A stretch of 64,000 bases of DNA from NCBI GenBank assembly GCA_027924585.1, contig BSBM01000190.1, positions 6,148,501 to 6,212,500 on the forward strand. Reading direction: 5' to 3'. Source of the DNA: Larix kaempferi. Lineage: Eukaryota > Streptophyta > Pinopsida > Pinales > Pinaceae. Numbering within the stretch: the first letter of the stretch is position 1; each line of letters starts with the position of its first letter. Under the pieces are notes generated by a model that saw nothing but the letters and a program-made list of their open reading frames with translations, made no database searches and had not been told where the DNA came from. The position numbers were made by a program, and so were the translations under genes. Of this stretch, positions 33,661-47,354 are shown one piece after another.

Positions 33661-35743
33661 ATGAACAATTGATTCTCAAATCTACTAAATGAAGAGGACC
33701 TCATAGGAAACTTTGAGATAGAGTTTGGTGAAGAAGGTAAGTTGCTTGACTTGAGTATTTATATGATTAAATTTATGGAAGGTGATGAAGGTGAGGAAGA
33801 TATTGCTAATGTAGCAATAGAAAAAGTAAAAGAAAAGCACGGAATAAAACTTGTAAATGTAGTAAAAGGGAAATCAATGATGGCAAGAACAAAAAAAATA
33901 GAACTTGAATCAGCCTTACAAGCCAAATTACTTAGATGGTTTACAAGCAATGCATGCTCTAGAATTGAAAGAGGAATGTTAATGAAGGGTTATCAGCAGA
34001 AAGAGAACTTGATAATTGGTGTATCCAGTCAATAGCTCAAGGAACTATCTACAAGACACTAAAGAAGTTAGTTGAAGATTATGACAACAATCTAATATGT
34101 TGAAATAGTTCTTACTAGAAAGGAATCATCTCATTCATAAATAGAAAATGCAGTAAATGATGATGAGTTAGCAATGCTAGAAGATGCTACTACAAAAATA
34201 TTGATCTTTGATATGCTTAGAATAGACATTAGCACATTAGTCAGAGTTGGCATAATGATGGAAAATCATTTGGAAACTCAGGAAGAAGGAGAAGATTGAG
34301 AAACATTCCTCCACAAGTTTAACAACATCACCATTGCAAGCTAATTATGAGAAGAAGTCCTTTCTCAAAATCTTGGACTGAGTTTATGCAAGGCTAAATA
34401 GACTACTATATAAGTTGAGATGTTTGGCATTGAAGACAATGATTGAGAAACTAGTCAAGTATAAGATTCTATAGATAGAAGATGCAACACATCCAAGGTT
34501 GTATTCTCATTACATACATCTTATAAGTGGGTTTTGAGTAAGAGGATATCTTTGTTAGTCTAGAGGAAGATAAGTCCATTCAAAAAGTGATGAGTTTAAC
34601 TTGCTTGGCCTAATCTCTGCAATCAATGGTATGGTTGACTTAGATACTTTTGTAGGTCAACATCCATATACTGACACTAAAAATGTTAGAAATGATGAAG
34701 AATAAAATTAGTAAAATAAAGAAAGTACATATAGCCTTCCTCCTATTCAGAAAACTCAAGATATTGTTGGCTTGAGTAACTTCGAGAATGGTAATGCCCT
34801 AGATATGTAGTTAGATACAGAATGCTCATTTATCAATGTTGAATATGGTTCTTTTTTTTGGAAGTCAGACTTCCATGTCCAACCAAAAATCACTGATATC
34901 TTGGAAGGTTTACTTTGGTTGACAATGTTGGATAAAGAAACAATCATGTTTTTCCTCTCACCGATGAGAACATTCTAACTTTAAGAAAGTACTTGAATTT
35001 GGATTAGAAGTATCAGCTCTAGATGAGCTAAAAAGTGATTTTAACTCAAGCAGATGCTACACTAATAACCACCTCACTTAAACCTTTCAATCATTTATAC
35101 AAAATTCACTCCAAAGGGTTGATTCAAAGAGTGCACCAATCAAAAAGTAGTGTGAAAAGAAAGTACAAAATCTCTTGATGTAACTAAATATGTCGAAGAA
35201 ACATGAAGAATAACTGTAGCACCTTTGGTTGAGAAGTCGAGGAAATCCCATGTTGTGAGATTTAAGAGAAGACCAAAATTTGTGGAATATTGAAAAGAGC
35301 ATTCTGGAAGGCATTGTTGCAAAGTTGCGAACAAAGATTGATCTGATAAACAGTGAAAAATAATTATTGATCCAAAAGAATACAGAGCTAAGCACATAAG
35401 TGTAGTCCTTGAAGATAGTAATGGTGTCTCTTAATTGACAACAGCTTCTCATTTCCGATGAATCCTTAGTGGAATCCAACAATAGAACAACAGGCTCGAG
35501 ATAAAATTCATCATCTTGGACAGTATCAACTAATCAAGGTTGTGAGAGATCTCATTGCAAATAAAATTAAAGAGAAGGAGAAGAAAATTCAGATGCACAA
35601 GCATAGGGGGAGTGTCCCTTTGTCATTGTTTTCAAAGGGGGAGAGTAACAATAAAACAAGGAAAGTAGCAGCAAAACAAAAGGCAGAAGAGGATGAGAAT
35701 AAAGGAGCATGGAGTTAGGGGGAGATACTTCTGAAAGCTATAG
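33661..35743 (+). other. D internal region without recognisable pol
   Basis: About 2.1 kb where integrase and reverse transcriptase would be expected. I find no HHCC, D-D-E, YVDD or RNase H block in any frame. The frame 33742-34035 is lysine/glutamate-rich and has no family match I can name. The 3' part (35480-35740) is lysine-rich and contains GGGGGAG-type purine tracts. The left edge of G is at 35744, preceded by TAG. Confidence 0.5.
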
Positions 35744-35775
35744 TACTACAACAAATCCTAGAATTAGCATCTGTT
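35744..35775 (+). repeat. G left terminal inverted repeat
   Basis: About 30 bp, TACTACAACAAATCCTAGAA then TTAGCATC. Pairs with 59257-59287 with a 2-bp insertion (TA) and few mismatches. Confidence 0.7.
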
Positions 35776-35859
35776 TTAGATCCCTTTTTAGCATACACTA
35801 TCACTTTTAGTGTATTTTTCATCATTTTTTGTACAAAGTGGATGATTTTCCACGAGATG

Positions 35860-36310
35860 GCGCTTTTAATGGCGTTATTTGCATCCTTTTTTGAAAGGGG
35901 ATGCTAATTGGGACGCTAATTAGAAACCCAATTAATGTCCCAATTAGCGTCCCAATTAGCATCCCAATTAACGTCCCAATTAGAGTCCCAATTAGCATCC
36001 CAATTAGAATCCATAATAACATCCCATTTAACGACCAGAATAACCTCCAAAATAATGTCCAAAATAGCGCCAAGTATAGAGTAAGTGATTGCACCAGGAA
36101 TTTTGAAAGGAATTACACCATGAATTGCGCCAAGAATTCTGAAAGGAATTACACCATGAATTGCACCCGGAAAAATGCCCAATATAGCGCTAGGTATAGA
36201 GCCAAGCATATCGCCAGGCATAGTGCCTGGAATTGCTCAAGGAAGTTTGAAAGGAATTGCGGCAGAAAAAAGTGCCAGGAAAACTCCAATGTTGCGCTAG
36301 GGATAATGCT
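35860..36310 (+). repeat. G left subterminal array (12-bp unit)
   Basis: From 35927 to about 36075 a 12-bp unit of type CCCAATTAGCGT repeats at least ten times with drift (CCCAATTAATGT, CCCAATTAACGT, CCCAATTAGAGT, CCATAATAACAT). It then degrades into GAATTRCRCCAAGAATT units to about 36300. The repeat produces long frames on both strands (NVPISVPISIP and IGTLIGMLIG patterns) that are not proteins. Confidence 0.85.
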
Positions 36311-36479
36311 AGGCATGTTGACAGAAGTAGCACCTAAATGGCCATTTTGGAAACTGAGAGACCCTAATTAATAGTAAATAAACCTAAGAAATCCTATGGT
36401 CCATAATGACAATAGTGTTCCTAACGACATGCTGATGCATATATCGACAATTATAAATATGGCAATGATGATTTATAAA

Positions 36480-37840
36480 ATATTTAATAGGATGTTGATG
36501 GCGATGATGATGTCAATGCCAATAATGATGATGCAGGTTATTATAGCATTATTTGATATTGGTTGGTCCTAATGGAAACATAATTCACCGTAATGGCATT
36601 AGAGTGACCATAATATCCCCTAGATGACCCTAATCGCATCTGACTGTCCCAAACAACATTTGAGTGACCCTAATGAAACTTGAACCACCATAAAAGCAGG
36701 GGGATGATCATGTTGATGATACATGATGGAAAGGATGTTGATGATGATGATTATGATGATAATAATGAGGTTGAGATGAATGACTATGATCATGATGATA
36801 TATGATTGGATGCCAATGATGATGATGATGATGTTTATATACTCGTGTATGGTGTTGATGATGATGGTTATGATGACGACAATATCAATGTCAATGATCA
36901 TGATTCATGTGATAGTACTTATTTGGATCTCGATTGATCCTAATGTGAGGTAAATTACCCTAATGTCACCTAAATTGCTCTAATGGCATTTGATTTTCAC
37001 CAACAACATTTGATAGACCCTAATGGTATATGATTGACCCTAACAACATGATGATGATGACGCATTATGATAATTATGATGGAGCTTATGGATATGATTT
37101 GATAATTATAAGACTATATCATCCATTCTTGCAAGGAAGTAGGGTTCCTTTCTCATTATTATCACAATTATATTGATGATGACAATGATGTACTTGATGA
37201 CTATGATGATGATGTCGATGTCAACAATGATTATGCATGTGGTCGCACTTCTAGATCCTAATTGATCCTAATGGCACCTAAATGTCTGTAACAACATCTA
37301 AATGACCCTACTATCACCGAAATGACTGTAACGACATCTAAATGACCCTAACAATTACATGACATGAATCCTAATGGTGATGAGTGATTATGAACACTAA
37401 TGCCATATGACTTACCATAATGACAATGATGGCGATGATTTTGTTGATGATGTACTTGATGGTGATGATGACGATGACAACGAGGATGATGATGAAGATG
37501 ATGTTGATGTACCATTTGACATTGATGATGATGATGACAACAATGTTGATGTCCATGATGATGATGCATGTGATAATACTTCCAGACAATGATTGATTCA
37601 TTGGCACCTAAATTTATGTAATCACATATGAGTGACATACTAATATCACCTAAATGACTCTAATGACATTCAATTGTTGTTGACGACATTTGAGTGACCT
37701 TAATGGCATTTGAGTGATTGTAAGAACATGACATGAATGCAAATGGTGATGACTGATGATAAACCATAGTGGCATATGTCTAATCCTATCAATGATGATG
37801 ACAATGATGTGGTTGATGATGTACTCATGTCTAATCCCAT
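36480..37840 (+). repeat. G: ~330-bp tandem repeat with GAT microsatellite core
   Basis: Four imperfect copies begin near 36530, 36898, 37227 and 37562 (spacing 368, 329 and 335). Each starts with a GATGATGATG cluster, then TGATAATACTT..AGATC, then a series of GACCCTAATGGCAYYTRAATG-like 18-25-bp steps. It creates aspartate/histidine/isoleucine-rich frames on both strands (36620-36901, 37348-37638, 37407-37592) that I do not count as genes. Confidence 0.75.
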
Positions 37841-37844
37841 CACT

Positions 37845-38500
37845 ATTCTAAAGGGATGAATGTTCATAGCACCCAATTTCCTTGTGGTATCATTTGGACA
37901 AAATAGTAGCATCAAAATATCACATCATAATTTTTTATGTGCTTTTTCCATCCTATTCTTGCTACAATTTTTATCAACTATTATAGAAACATAAGCAGGA
38001 AAGATAAATATAGCACTTCCTACATCCAAATAGAAGAGCTATAGAAGAGTCAACAACTCTCTCGTAGATTAGTAAAAACTTCAAAATCAATTCCATTTAG
38101 GGATTTAGTTTAAAATACATATAGGAATAATAATGGCACCATTCTACAATAATAAAAGGTATAGTTTTGAGTCCATGTAAAGAAAATGAAAATTTACATT
38201 GCATTTCAACAATGTTCAAGACACAAAAGAGGAGATATGCAATCATACTTTCAAATGGGTGAATTGGGAATCCAGTGACCCACAATCTTACTCTAAGAAA
38301 TCCATGCAATCCTATCAATGAACAAGTAAAAGAGTTAGTTAATGATGACCTTTCTCAAGGGGGGTCGATGATTGATCCTACTACATGATAGAAATATTGA
38401 AGGTATAATTGTTCAAAATTATTTTACAAGTATAATCCATTTGAATGATATTAGTGGCTAAACCCCATGCCAATAATCAATGTTGTTTAAAACAAATATA
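37845..38500. other. G: no recognisable feature
   Basis: AT-rich sequence with scattered stops in all frames. The minus-strand frame 38097-38318 has no family match that I can name. Confidence 0.4.
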
Positions 38501-38539
38501 AAGGATGGGCTAAGAAAACTACCTAGTTGTTTCAACTCT

Positions 38540-38935
38540 AGTGTGTGATGGGATTTTATTGAGGCCCAAAAAAATGTTTTCTTACTAAGTGCTTATGGGA
38601 AGCATTATAAACAATCATATATTGAAGTACCTTGGAGTCTCCCAACCCAATTTCTCTTTATTGCACAAAGAAGTCGAACATTTGTTCATGTTTTGTCCCT
38701 ATTATAAATGAGTGTGGGAATGGTACTCAATCATGTGTTGTCCATTCCTCCATGTGCATAACATAGAACGTAAATCTCCTTGATTGTAAGTTCCCATGGG
38801 CAGTGGAGTTGCATGCAACATGGTAGCTTGTTAGAATAGATAATTTATTTATAATTTGAAAGAGAATAAATGAATGGATTTTTATGAATGTTCATTTCAA
38901 TAAGTTCACCAAGTATGACGGATCTATGAGTTGTT
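38540..38935 (+). pseudogene. LINE-type reverse transcriptase C-terminal zinc region, relic
   Basis: At 38670-38710 the plus strand reads EVEHLFMFCPYYK, a stop, VWEWYSI, like the zf-RVT block at the end of plant LINE ORF2 (HLFFxCPxxxxVW). About 90 bp on, a shifted frame reads PWAVELHATW, a stop, LVRIDNLFI, like the WLVWRxRN block that follows in such proteins. Several stops and frame changes are present and the upstream polymerase is not recognisable. A decayed LINE tail is the best reading, but the match is short. Confidence 0.4.
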
Positions 38936-38939
38936 CCAA

Positions 38940-41310
38940 TATTACTTGTGACTCCAAGTGAAATATAAAAAGGAACCTCAAGCTACATCTTAGGCATCTT
39001 CTTGAGTATTAGAGGGTAGATCCATGGACAATGAGTTGAGTTCCCACATATGTTCATTCACCCTAGCTCAAGATTCTCCCACATATATGGAAAATAACCA
39101 TGCTATAGAGAAGGTAGTTGGGTCTTTTTTCTTGGGTGAGTCAAGCTTCCCAATTATCTCACATACTTTTTTGCTTGAGCAATTTTACCAACAAGTCGAA
39201 TTAGAGTCTTTTTGCTTGACAAGTTTGTGAAATATACCAAGGGTGGATGCAAGGCAAATGGTGGAAATAATATTAACCATGAATAACATAATTGACACTG
39301 TGTGAAGTGTTCCAAACTAGACTTTGAGGTTGGCAACATTAGCAATGATGGTATACTAATTAATATAAGAAGGTGAATTAGGGTAAAAGAACAAATGCCA
39401 ATTTCTGGGAAGCCAATCTATCTAATGTCTCTCAAGGAATCAAACACAACCAACACCAAACCTTATGGATGGATGTCACAATATGTCACACTACTAAGGT
39501 AATTCACTTGCCCATCATTTTTCTTGACTCATCACTCTTCACCCACAGGACCTTGAACAACTCCACCATTGCATGCTTAGAACTATGATATCCAACATGT
39601 ACCTGCTATTACTAAAAATTCCATTGAAGTGATTAATTCCCTAAGCACAAGTGAAACCTGTAGGAAACTAAGAGGGATTCCAATATAACCACACAAATCC
39701 TCTTTTCTCTTTACTCAATGTTATGCCACATACTGTATTAGCATACTGTTACTTATTCTTTCTTCATTATGCTGACATATTCCAAATTATTATGGTCTAT
39801 CTTTTACTATTGTTGGGACACTACTGGAATTTGCAACCAACCGAGTTATCAGATTTGGATGATAAAATGCAGCCTTCAAATGGGAATCATGTCAAATTAA
39901 GAGTGCCTGCAATGCTCTACAATTTTCCTCTTTACATGTATAGTGTTTTGCAAACTGCAATATTGTAAATAGTGTTGAGGAGTACTTTTGGAGAATCAAG
40001 CACATATGTAGCGGGTGACCAATAGTTAAAGATATCCCACTCACATGTTAAAGATTCCCAATGTCATACTTGTGTGGTGGTTTGGGGAACATATGAACCT
40101 AATTGACATTCACAAACATAAGTGACAATAAACTTGTAAACACAAGTGCATATACACCTATCCTTGCATCTCATTGGCGAACATTCTCCTCTCGAGTAAA
40201 AGGTTAGCATTTGTTAATCAAATCGGTTAGGTTCTAAGTGATCAATATTTAATGGGTTAGTGTTCCCTAACCATATAAGTCCATGAATCCACTAGTATCC
40301 TAAAACGCTAACATACTAGCCCATAACTAACTATTAATGTCCCATTACAACAACTAACCCACTAACCCTAACTCTTTTAAAATCTAACCTTATGCATGGA
40401 TACAAATAATACATCTTCTTACCCATGTGACTCATATTGTAGGCATTCCTATCACATCACCGACTCCAAGAGGATTTTTTAATTAGAGATATGACATAAT
40501 GACAAAAAACATAAATACATAACTCACACAGTGAAGTTAAGTGATGCAAATAACCTATGCACCTTATTGATGCACATAAGTAATGTTCCTAACTAACACA
40601 AATCATGCATATAAGCAACGCAAATAAGAGACACACCTAGTCCACACATCTCATTGGTAACCATTATCCTTTTGAATAAAAGGTTAGTTCATGCAGTAGT
40701 CAAATGGGCAAGGCATATTCCAAATCCATTGGTTCAATGTCAATCTAAGGAAAGTTCAAAATAATGGGGACAAAGAATGCCCTAGAAACCCACCCAAGCC
40801 CTAGAAGACAAACGGACATTTTTTATGGCATAATATTATGGGTTTTGCCCTCATATCATTCCCATATATTCAAGAAACATCATTAGTGTGTCGAACATTG
40901 AAATGACCAACATACTAAACCAACAACTCCAATATTCCCAATTCAAGGCATTTGTGATGGTTCAGGGGGCATATATGTCCCATGAGCCATAAATGTAAAT
41001 TTTATGACCCGATATATTTGGTTTTGACTCGATATACGATGATGATGATGATCGTGAGGATTAATTTTTTTATTTTTTGTTATTAAATTTTTTTTATTAT
41101 TATTTATATAAATATATTTGATGTATATATTTTTATTTACAAATTTTTATTCAGTGTATTACATTTATATTTTTATTTTTTTATTTGTTGCATTATAGTA
41201 GAAATAACACATATATAAAAAATTAACAAAATACTTAAAATAAAAACATTACATAATATATATAAAAAATACACAAGATATAAAACAAAAATCAAAATTT
41301 GAATATTTAG
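38940..41310. other. G: no recognisable gene; AT-rich block at its right end
   Basis: No domain seen in any frame; short frames such as 39024-39230 and 39723-39968 look like chance. 41020-41310 is extremely AT-rich with a GATGATGATGAT start and TTTATTTTTTTATT-type runs, and precedes the more GC-balanced block at 41320. Confidence 0.4.
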
Positions 41311-41391
41311 TTATCTCTCACCCAAGCAAACCTCCCGCGCCCATTAACCACCCATACCCTCCATACATGTGACCTTTGTGACCCACATCCA

Positions 41392-41770
41392 TTGCAAACT
41401 TGGAAAGGAATAAAAAAACACACCAACTATTCTAACCAAGAGCACACGAACATCTACAAAACGAGTTCATCTTCATTGGGAGAGATTTCAAGAAGACTCG
41501 CAAGAAGGGTGCATTACTCCTTTGTTAGCATCCAACCTACAGCTGTGAGGGTTCAGTTAGATTTGTGGAGGAATATTCTTTCAGGCGCACCCTTGTACCT
41601 TAACTGTCAGCATTTTGGAGGTTCGCACTTCTTCTTGAGATGTTGTTTTTCTAAGAAGAGGGCACCATCAACATTTTAAAGAGGACAGAGTCCCTGTTGG
41701 GGAGTGAAAACGCCAAGTGGGGAAAAAATATCTGCAATACAATAACAATTAGAAACTAAATGGAGTTTGT
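41392..41770 (+). pseudogene. Coding-like block, identity unknown
   Basis: Two overlapping plus-strand frames look protein-like. One is open for 95 codons (SLGEISRRLARRVHYSFVSI). The other reads EFIFIGRDFKKTRKKGALLL, a stop, EGSVRFVEEYSFRRTLV, a stop, FWRFALLLEMLFF, a stop, NILKRTESLLGSENAKWG. The second has the smoother composition but three stops. GC content rises abruptly relative to the AT block upstream. I cannot name a family. It could be a captured exon or chance. Confidence 0.3.
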
Positions 41771-44700
41771 TCGTGACTGATGTGGGTGTTATCTTAGTGC
41801 TAAATCAGTTTCTAGTATTAAACTTGGTCAAATCGTGAGGTTTCAAGGTGCCCTTTCTGTCAAGGAACGGGATATTAACATGTCAACTCCTACAACTGGA
41901 AACATGACCTTATTTTAAGTTGATACTCACAATCATCTCACCCATCTACAGCCATTTAGGACGTAATTAATCATCATTCCAGGGTCTGATCTTTCATTGT
42001 AAGCTAATTTATTAGATCTGATAATGTTTCTATTATAGCTTATTGAAGTTGATAGTCAATCCATGGTTCATATGTGAATGGTTTTGTAATTTTGAAGGCC
42101 AACTAATATATTTTCTGAGTGAACTTTATTACAAAATATAATGTTGTATTTGATCTGAAAAAAAATAATCAAGATGCAGATAGAAGTGGAGAACATTACA
42201 GTGGAGGTTGAGCAATATTGATTAAGTGTTTGAAGAAATTCCTCAACCATACCACATGAACAACTGGCCAAAATCAATCTCATACTAATTGTTTGACAAA
42301 ACTCTTAAGAAAAAAGAAACTAACAGCCAACAAAAAAATCCATCCTTACCCAGCTAGGGCCATTACATACTGAGATCTGGTGGATTAATTGTTTAGACAC
42401 ATCCCAAATAACCAGGTCTAACCTAATAAAAATGCAAATTATGGTCAGTCTTTATGTATTCTATTGTTGAATGGAAAATTCCATCAACTATAATGAGCTT
42501 CACACAGAGATTCAAATACATGAATTATTATTAGAAACAGATCTACAATTTTAGTTTTAAAAATATAATTTAATGTATGAAATCTGTCACTTGTCATATT
42601 TAGAATTAACAATTTGATACTAATCCTGCGCCTTTAATTACTGAAATCCTGCCTCAATATTTCAACCGTTTCAACATGAATTTGTTCTTATGTCATCAGA
42701 ATGATAAACCCCCCAAAAAAAGGAGCTACTTTTTAAAATAAGCTTATGGAGAATGCTCTGCCACCTATCCATTGAATGCCTAAATACTACCTGAAGAAAC
42801 TAATAAAATCCCTAGAATTAAATCATTCTAAGCATGAAATCTGAGATATTAAATTTGTGTATAGGGATTCATAAGGGAAACATTGATATAAATGATTCTA
42901 TAATACATATCAGTCTAAACAAGACTGCAAAATATTCATATTAAAGGATAACTGTAATCTGGCTCAGAAGATGTATGGAGTCATATTCATTCAAACAAGA
43001 CTCCAAAAGAAGTTACAGAGCATGTCTTAGCTCTTCTATATACAATCCTCGACCCTTCACAACTCTCAGCCTCTCGGTTGGAACTCCCCTCTAGTCCCTT
43101 TTTGTTTTTTCAATGTATAGATATAATGCTATAAGCTTTAAATCTAAATCGAAATCTTCTACGGACCAAGTATAGAAATTGGTTACAAAAGTATAGGATC
43201 TGATAACAAAGATAAGATTTAAAATAAATGCTAGATCCTAATTTCTTGGTCTTTCCTTGACTGTTCTAGAACTAGGATCTTGATCATGACACTTAGGCTC
43301 GAAATGTGTCGATCAAGAAATCTCCCTCTAGCTACGCTTAGTCTTCAAAACCTGCTAAATGATAAAATTACTAATTTCCTGTACATTCAGTAGCGTATGC
43401 AAATTATCCCTAAATCAGTAAGAAGTACTTTGTTTTCTTAAATATATGCATATCCACTAGGACGAAAAATTCTTTCCTTCTCTAGTACAATGCCTACTAT
43501 ATTTACATCCTCTCTGCTCCAAATTGGTTCAACCAAATTAAGCATCAATTGAGTACTTAATATAAAATCTTCACAGACAGCAAGGTCTCTTTGACACCTG
43601 GACACTTGAAGGCTTGGAGGCTTGGATGCCTAGCACTCCTTATCAACACTTGATTGCAAATTTGAGTGTGCTCATTGCTTGGCATCCTTGGATTTCTTAC
43701 TTGAAAAACAGTGGTCTTCATCAAAACATGAGAACAATACCCTGAATATTTTGAGCGCTCTTTCTTGGCAATCTCTTGCATGCATCTCAATTGCATCAAA
43801 GCAATGACTGGAGGCAATTTCACTTCTTCATCTTTCACTGAAGTTTACTAGATTGAGCCAGAGTATTAGTTGTTAAAGATATTGCATATAATAATTGTGC
43901 TACAAAATGGCATCTCATAAAATGACATAAAACTCGAAACCCTCATTGATATTATCTATAAGTTTCTGATATTTAGTAACTGCGGCATTTCTCCGCTTAT
44001 ACACTAGCTTGAGTGCTTGTCTTCGACACTTGGGAGCTCAAACTTCAGATTTTCAGCTTTTCTTTGGCGTTCCATGCGTATACTAGTTCAAGCTTAGTTG
44101 ACTTGTGGTGAATTCAGTGGCATTCAAGACTCTATTCAGCTTTCACAATGCTGAGAATTTGGCGTGACCTCTTGACAATCTGGGCAATGACTGGAATGAG
44201 TAGGATCTCATATTGAAAAGCTTTGACATGTATCTCACACAATATAAATTCTATAATTGCATCCATTATCCACAATTACATCCATTTAAGAGATGTCATT
44301 ACAAAATCATTTGCAGATCAATGCCAGCGATGATGATAGAGATGTAGTGTCGAGATTATCTCACAGCTGTAAGATAAAAGATCCTTCCACTTGTTATAGA
44401 TGCCAACAGTCACATTTACCATTGACACATAGTACATACTTTTGGTCTCGTGATCTAATGTGTGAACTTTTTCGCGACACTTGTATGCACAGGAGACTTG
44501 AATCATGGACTTAACAGTTGTTAGCGCACTCCTTAATTAAGTAGGTGTTAACTTGGAGGCTGGGCTGGTTTGAATTTGAGATTGGGTGTGACGACAACCC
44601 AATATTTTTCCAAAACTAACAAAAACCAAACATGCATTAATAAAACCACTGTATAAGCTCGAGAGAAATAATACACTGGAACTCTGCACATTGTGCGGCG

Positions 44701-46400
44701 CCCACTTTAGACAAACCAACAAATGTGTTGTATAAGCTTGAGAGAAATAATACACTGGAACTCTGCACATACCAAGGTACTATAATGTAAATTTATAAAA
44801 ATTTCTGAATTAAATAGAAAGGCCTGTCCATCCAGTCCTGATGAAGAAAATTATCCTGCCTATCTTTTAATTTCCAAATGTTTAATTTGTTGCATTTTAG
44901 AGCTATTGTCTCTATGAGCTTTAGATCCTGAAGTGCTCTTGTTTGTTTGTGTTGATGGAATTTAATTTTGCAGGTGAATTGTACCTTTGTGTTGGTAGAC
45001 TTTAACTTTGCAGGGGACTGAGGTCCCCTTTGCATCACAATCATTATACTTGTGTCATTCAACCATGCACATAACAACACACTACATATATAACCCAACT
45101 ACACACTACATATATAACCCAACTGAAGGTTCAGTAGTCCACCATACATCCAACTACCAAGACCAAAACAGGATAAATAAATTGATACATCACCAAGCTC
45201 ATCCTCCTGATTAGATACAGAACATAATCAAACAATAACAGGGCACTAGAAATAAACAATTTCACCTCCTCGATTCCTTAGAGGTTTTTCATATTGCCTG
45301 CTAAAAGTACTAGCCTATATAGTTTTTTTTAATTTTAAGGACTGCCATACATTCAAATTTAGAACAACTTGCTCCAATTTAGAGGTCATATGTATTGAAA
45401 CATTTTTACCTCATTTTAAGTTGCTACTATGGCTTTTACAGTGAAATCCAAACTCTAAAAGAACACTAATCATGGGCATGGGACTCACATACATTGATAG
45501 AATTATGATAGTAAAGGAATGAACCATATTCATAGTTTTCATAGTCACAAACCTTTGAATATTCATACCCTTGAGTTAGAGGCTATTGGAAAATTTGATA
45601 ATTTGCATACCCTTGATTTATTGGGGGTTACAATAAAAAAACCCTATATTATTATTATCATATTTCTCCTCATATAAATCTAATATTATTGTTGAATTAT
45701 GTGTAAATCCTATATTTATCTTGACTTTCTGATGATTAAGAAACATGCTTGAGCTGCTGCACCCCAAGGGCAGACTTCATTTGGCTTAGGTTCCTGGTCT
45801 GAAGGGTATTCCACCCAGAGTTGTACATAACGTCATAACTTTGAAATGCATGCGATGTAGGCGGGGTAGGCCACAACAAGACAAGAATGGAACCCTCGTG
45901 GAGAGATTAACACTTCATTGATCGTATCTGTGAATCCATTCCCGTGGGAAACAACACATCAGATAAGATAGATAATTTTATTAATGTCCAACAAATGACC
46001 ACAAAAGTAGGTGAATGGGACTATGTGCGGTACCATGATAACTATACAAAATGGGATCCCAAAAGTATTTTCAATCCCCTATCCAGTTGCATCGAAGTAT
46101 TCAGAAACTAAATTTAAATCACGTTCTTTAGTGGCTTTATGCAGTGATCTGCAATTCCTTTTCTTCGAAATGCATTTAATCTATTGCAGGTGCAGGTTTT
46201 TTCAATTTATTTTTTGAAATGGGTTCATGCAAAAATTTTGGTCATGATCCATGATATGTTTTTTCAGAATTAGTTTTAGAACCCTTTGGTTATGGGTTTG
46301 AATCCCTTGGAACTCCATTGATCTTATCTGCAAATTTATTTTCTATGGGAAACAATAGACAGAGATGCAATTCCAAGATGTCACAAGATAGGTGTATCTC
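41771..46400. other. G: mostly unassigned, with small duplications
   Basis: No gene recognised. A 50-bp block (TAAGCTYGAGAGAAATAATACACTGGAACTCTGCACAT type) occurs at about 44655 and 44740. A 22-bp ACACTACATATATAACCCAACT unit is doubled at about 45080-45125. The minus-strand frame 43557-43838 begins MKDEEVKLPPVIALMQLRCM and looks partly protein-like, but has no nameable family. Around 46010-46080 a frame reads GEWDYVRYHDNYTKWDPKSI, also unassigned. Confidence 0.35.
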
Positions 46401-47354
46401 ACTGTTGTGGGAACAATTCCCAGATTCCACAAGCTAGGCGTATTTGGTTGGTTGCTTCATAGACACTCAGACAACACCTCCCACCAAGGAGGGGAAGGCC
46501 AATAAATCAAGCATAATCACACTACAACCAAACAACCATTATGGTGTGAAAATCCTCACAGTAGTTCTAAGAGTTGATGTATACCTCACAAGAAAGATTA
46601 TGATTAAGCAGGAAGATAGAAGAAGAGTGGTCAATGCAGTGTAAATGAGCAACAGAATAATAATACAGTAGAACTCGGATAGAAGCAAAATAACTTCACA
46701 CACACACTAATTCATTAATCACAAATATGAACAATAAATAGTACAATGGTGGAGAGGATTCGAATGCCAAGGTAGCAATTCGAATTAGCCTCTCATAGAG
46801 TGATCATCATATAAATAGAGTGTCATTAGAGCACAACTAGGAGTCCTCATCATCATCATTGGAGTCATCAATGCACAAGTAACTTTCAACCAGATGTCAA
46901 ACTGCGTCTAACTAAGTGTGGTAGGTGTAACTGGCACATGGAGGCACTAACTGAATGAAGGAGGCTCAGTGGAGGGCGCATGAGGATCTAACTGGAGTCA
47001 GAATGGGCAGTCTAGTCTCACTGGAGGTCTATCGGAGTGATACAGTCAGTTGAGAGTCAGTCTAGCCTTAAATCAAGGAAAGAACTGAAGATAACTGAAG
47101 TACAACTGAATGTTAGGTGAGAGAGGGCGCATGAGATGCATGTAACTGCATGCAGGGCGCACTAAGCACTAGGAGGTCTAAAACTGATCAGTGAGAAGCT
47201 TCCGGGGCTAGTTAACTGAGGGCTAGGTGCTGGGACTGATGACCAGGATGCATGCATGCAGAATGCATGCTGCATGCAGAAATGCATGCAAGACTGAAAA
47301 TGCAAATAATGAAAATGTCGGTAGGACTAGGATGGAGTATAGGAATATCCTAAC
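46401..47354. other. G: possible decayed LTR-like segment
   Basis: The block from TGTTGTGGGAACAATTCCC (46404) to GAATATCCTAACA (47354) has LTR-like ends and no coding sequence. Flanks CTCAC and TATGG do not match. 47245-47295 is a cluster of CATGCATG/GCATGC repeats. Confidence 0.25.

Noticed and set aside
35822-36371. Repeat-protein genes (NVPISVP / GTLIGML patterns)
   Set aside because: Products of the 12-bp DNA repeat read on both strands.
36620-37640. Histidine-, aspartate- and isoleucine-rich frames
   Set aside because: Produced by GAT/ATC microsatellites in all frames.
46404-47354. Solo LTR
   Set aside because: Ends look LTR-like but flanks do not match and no second copy is in the window.
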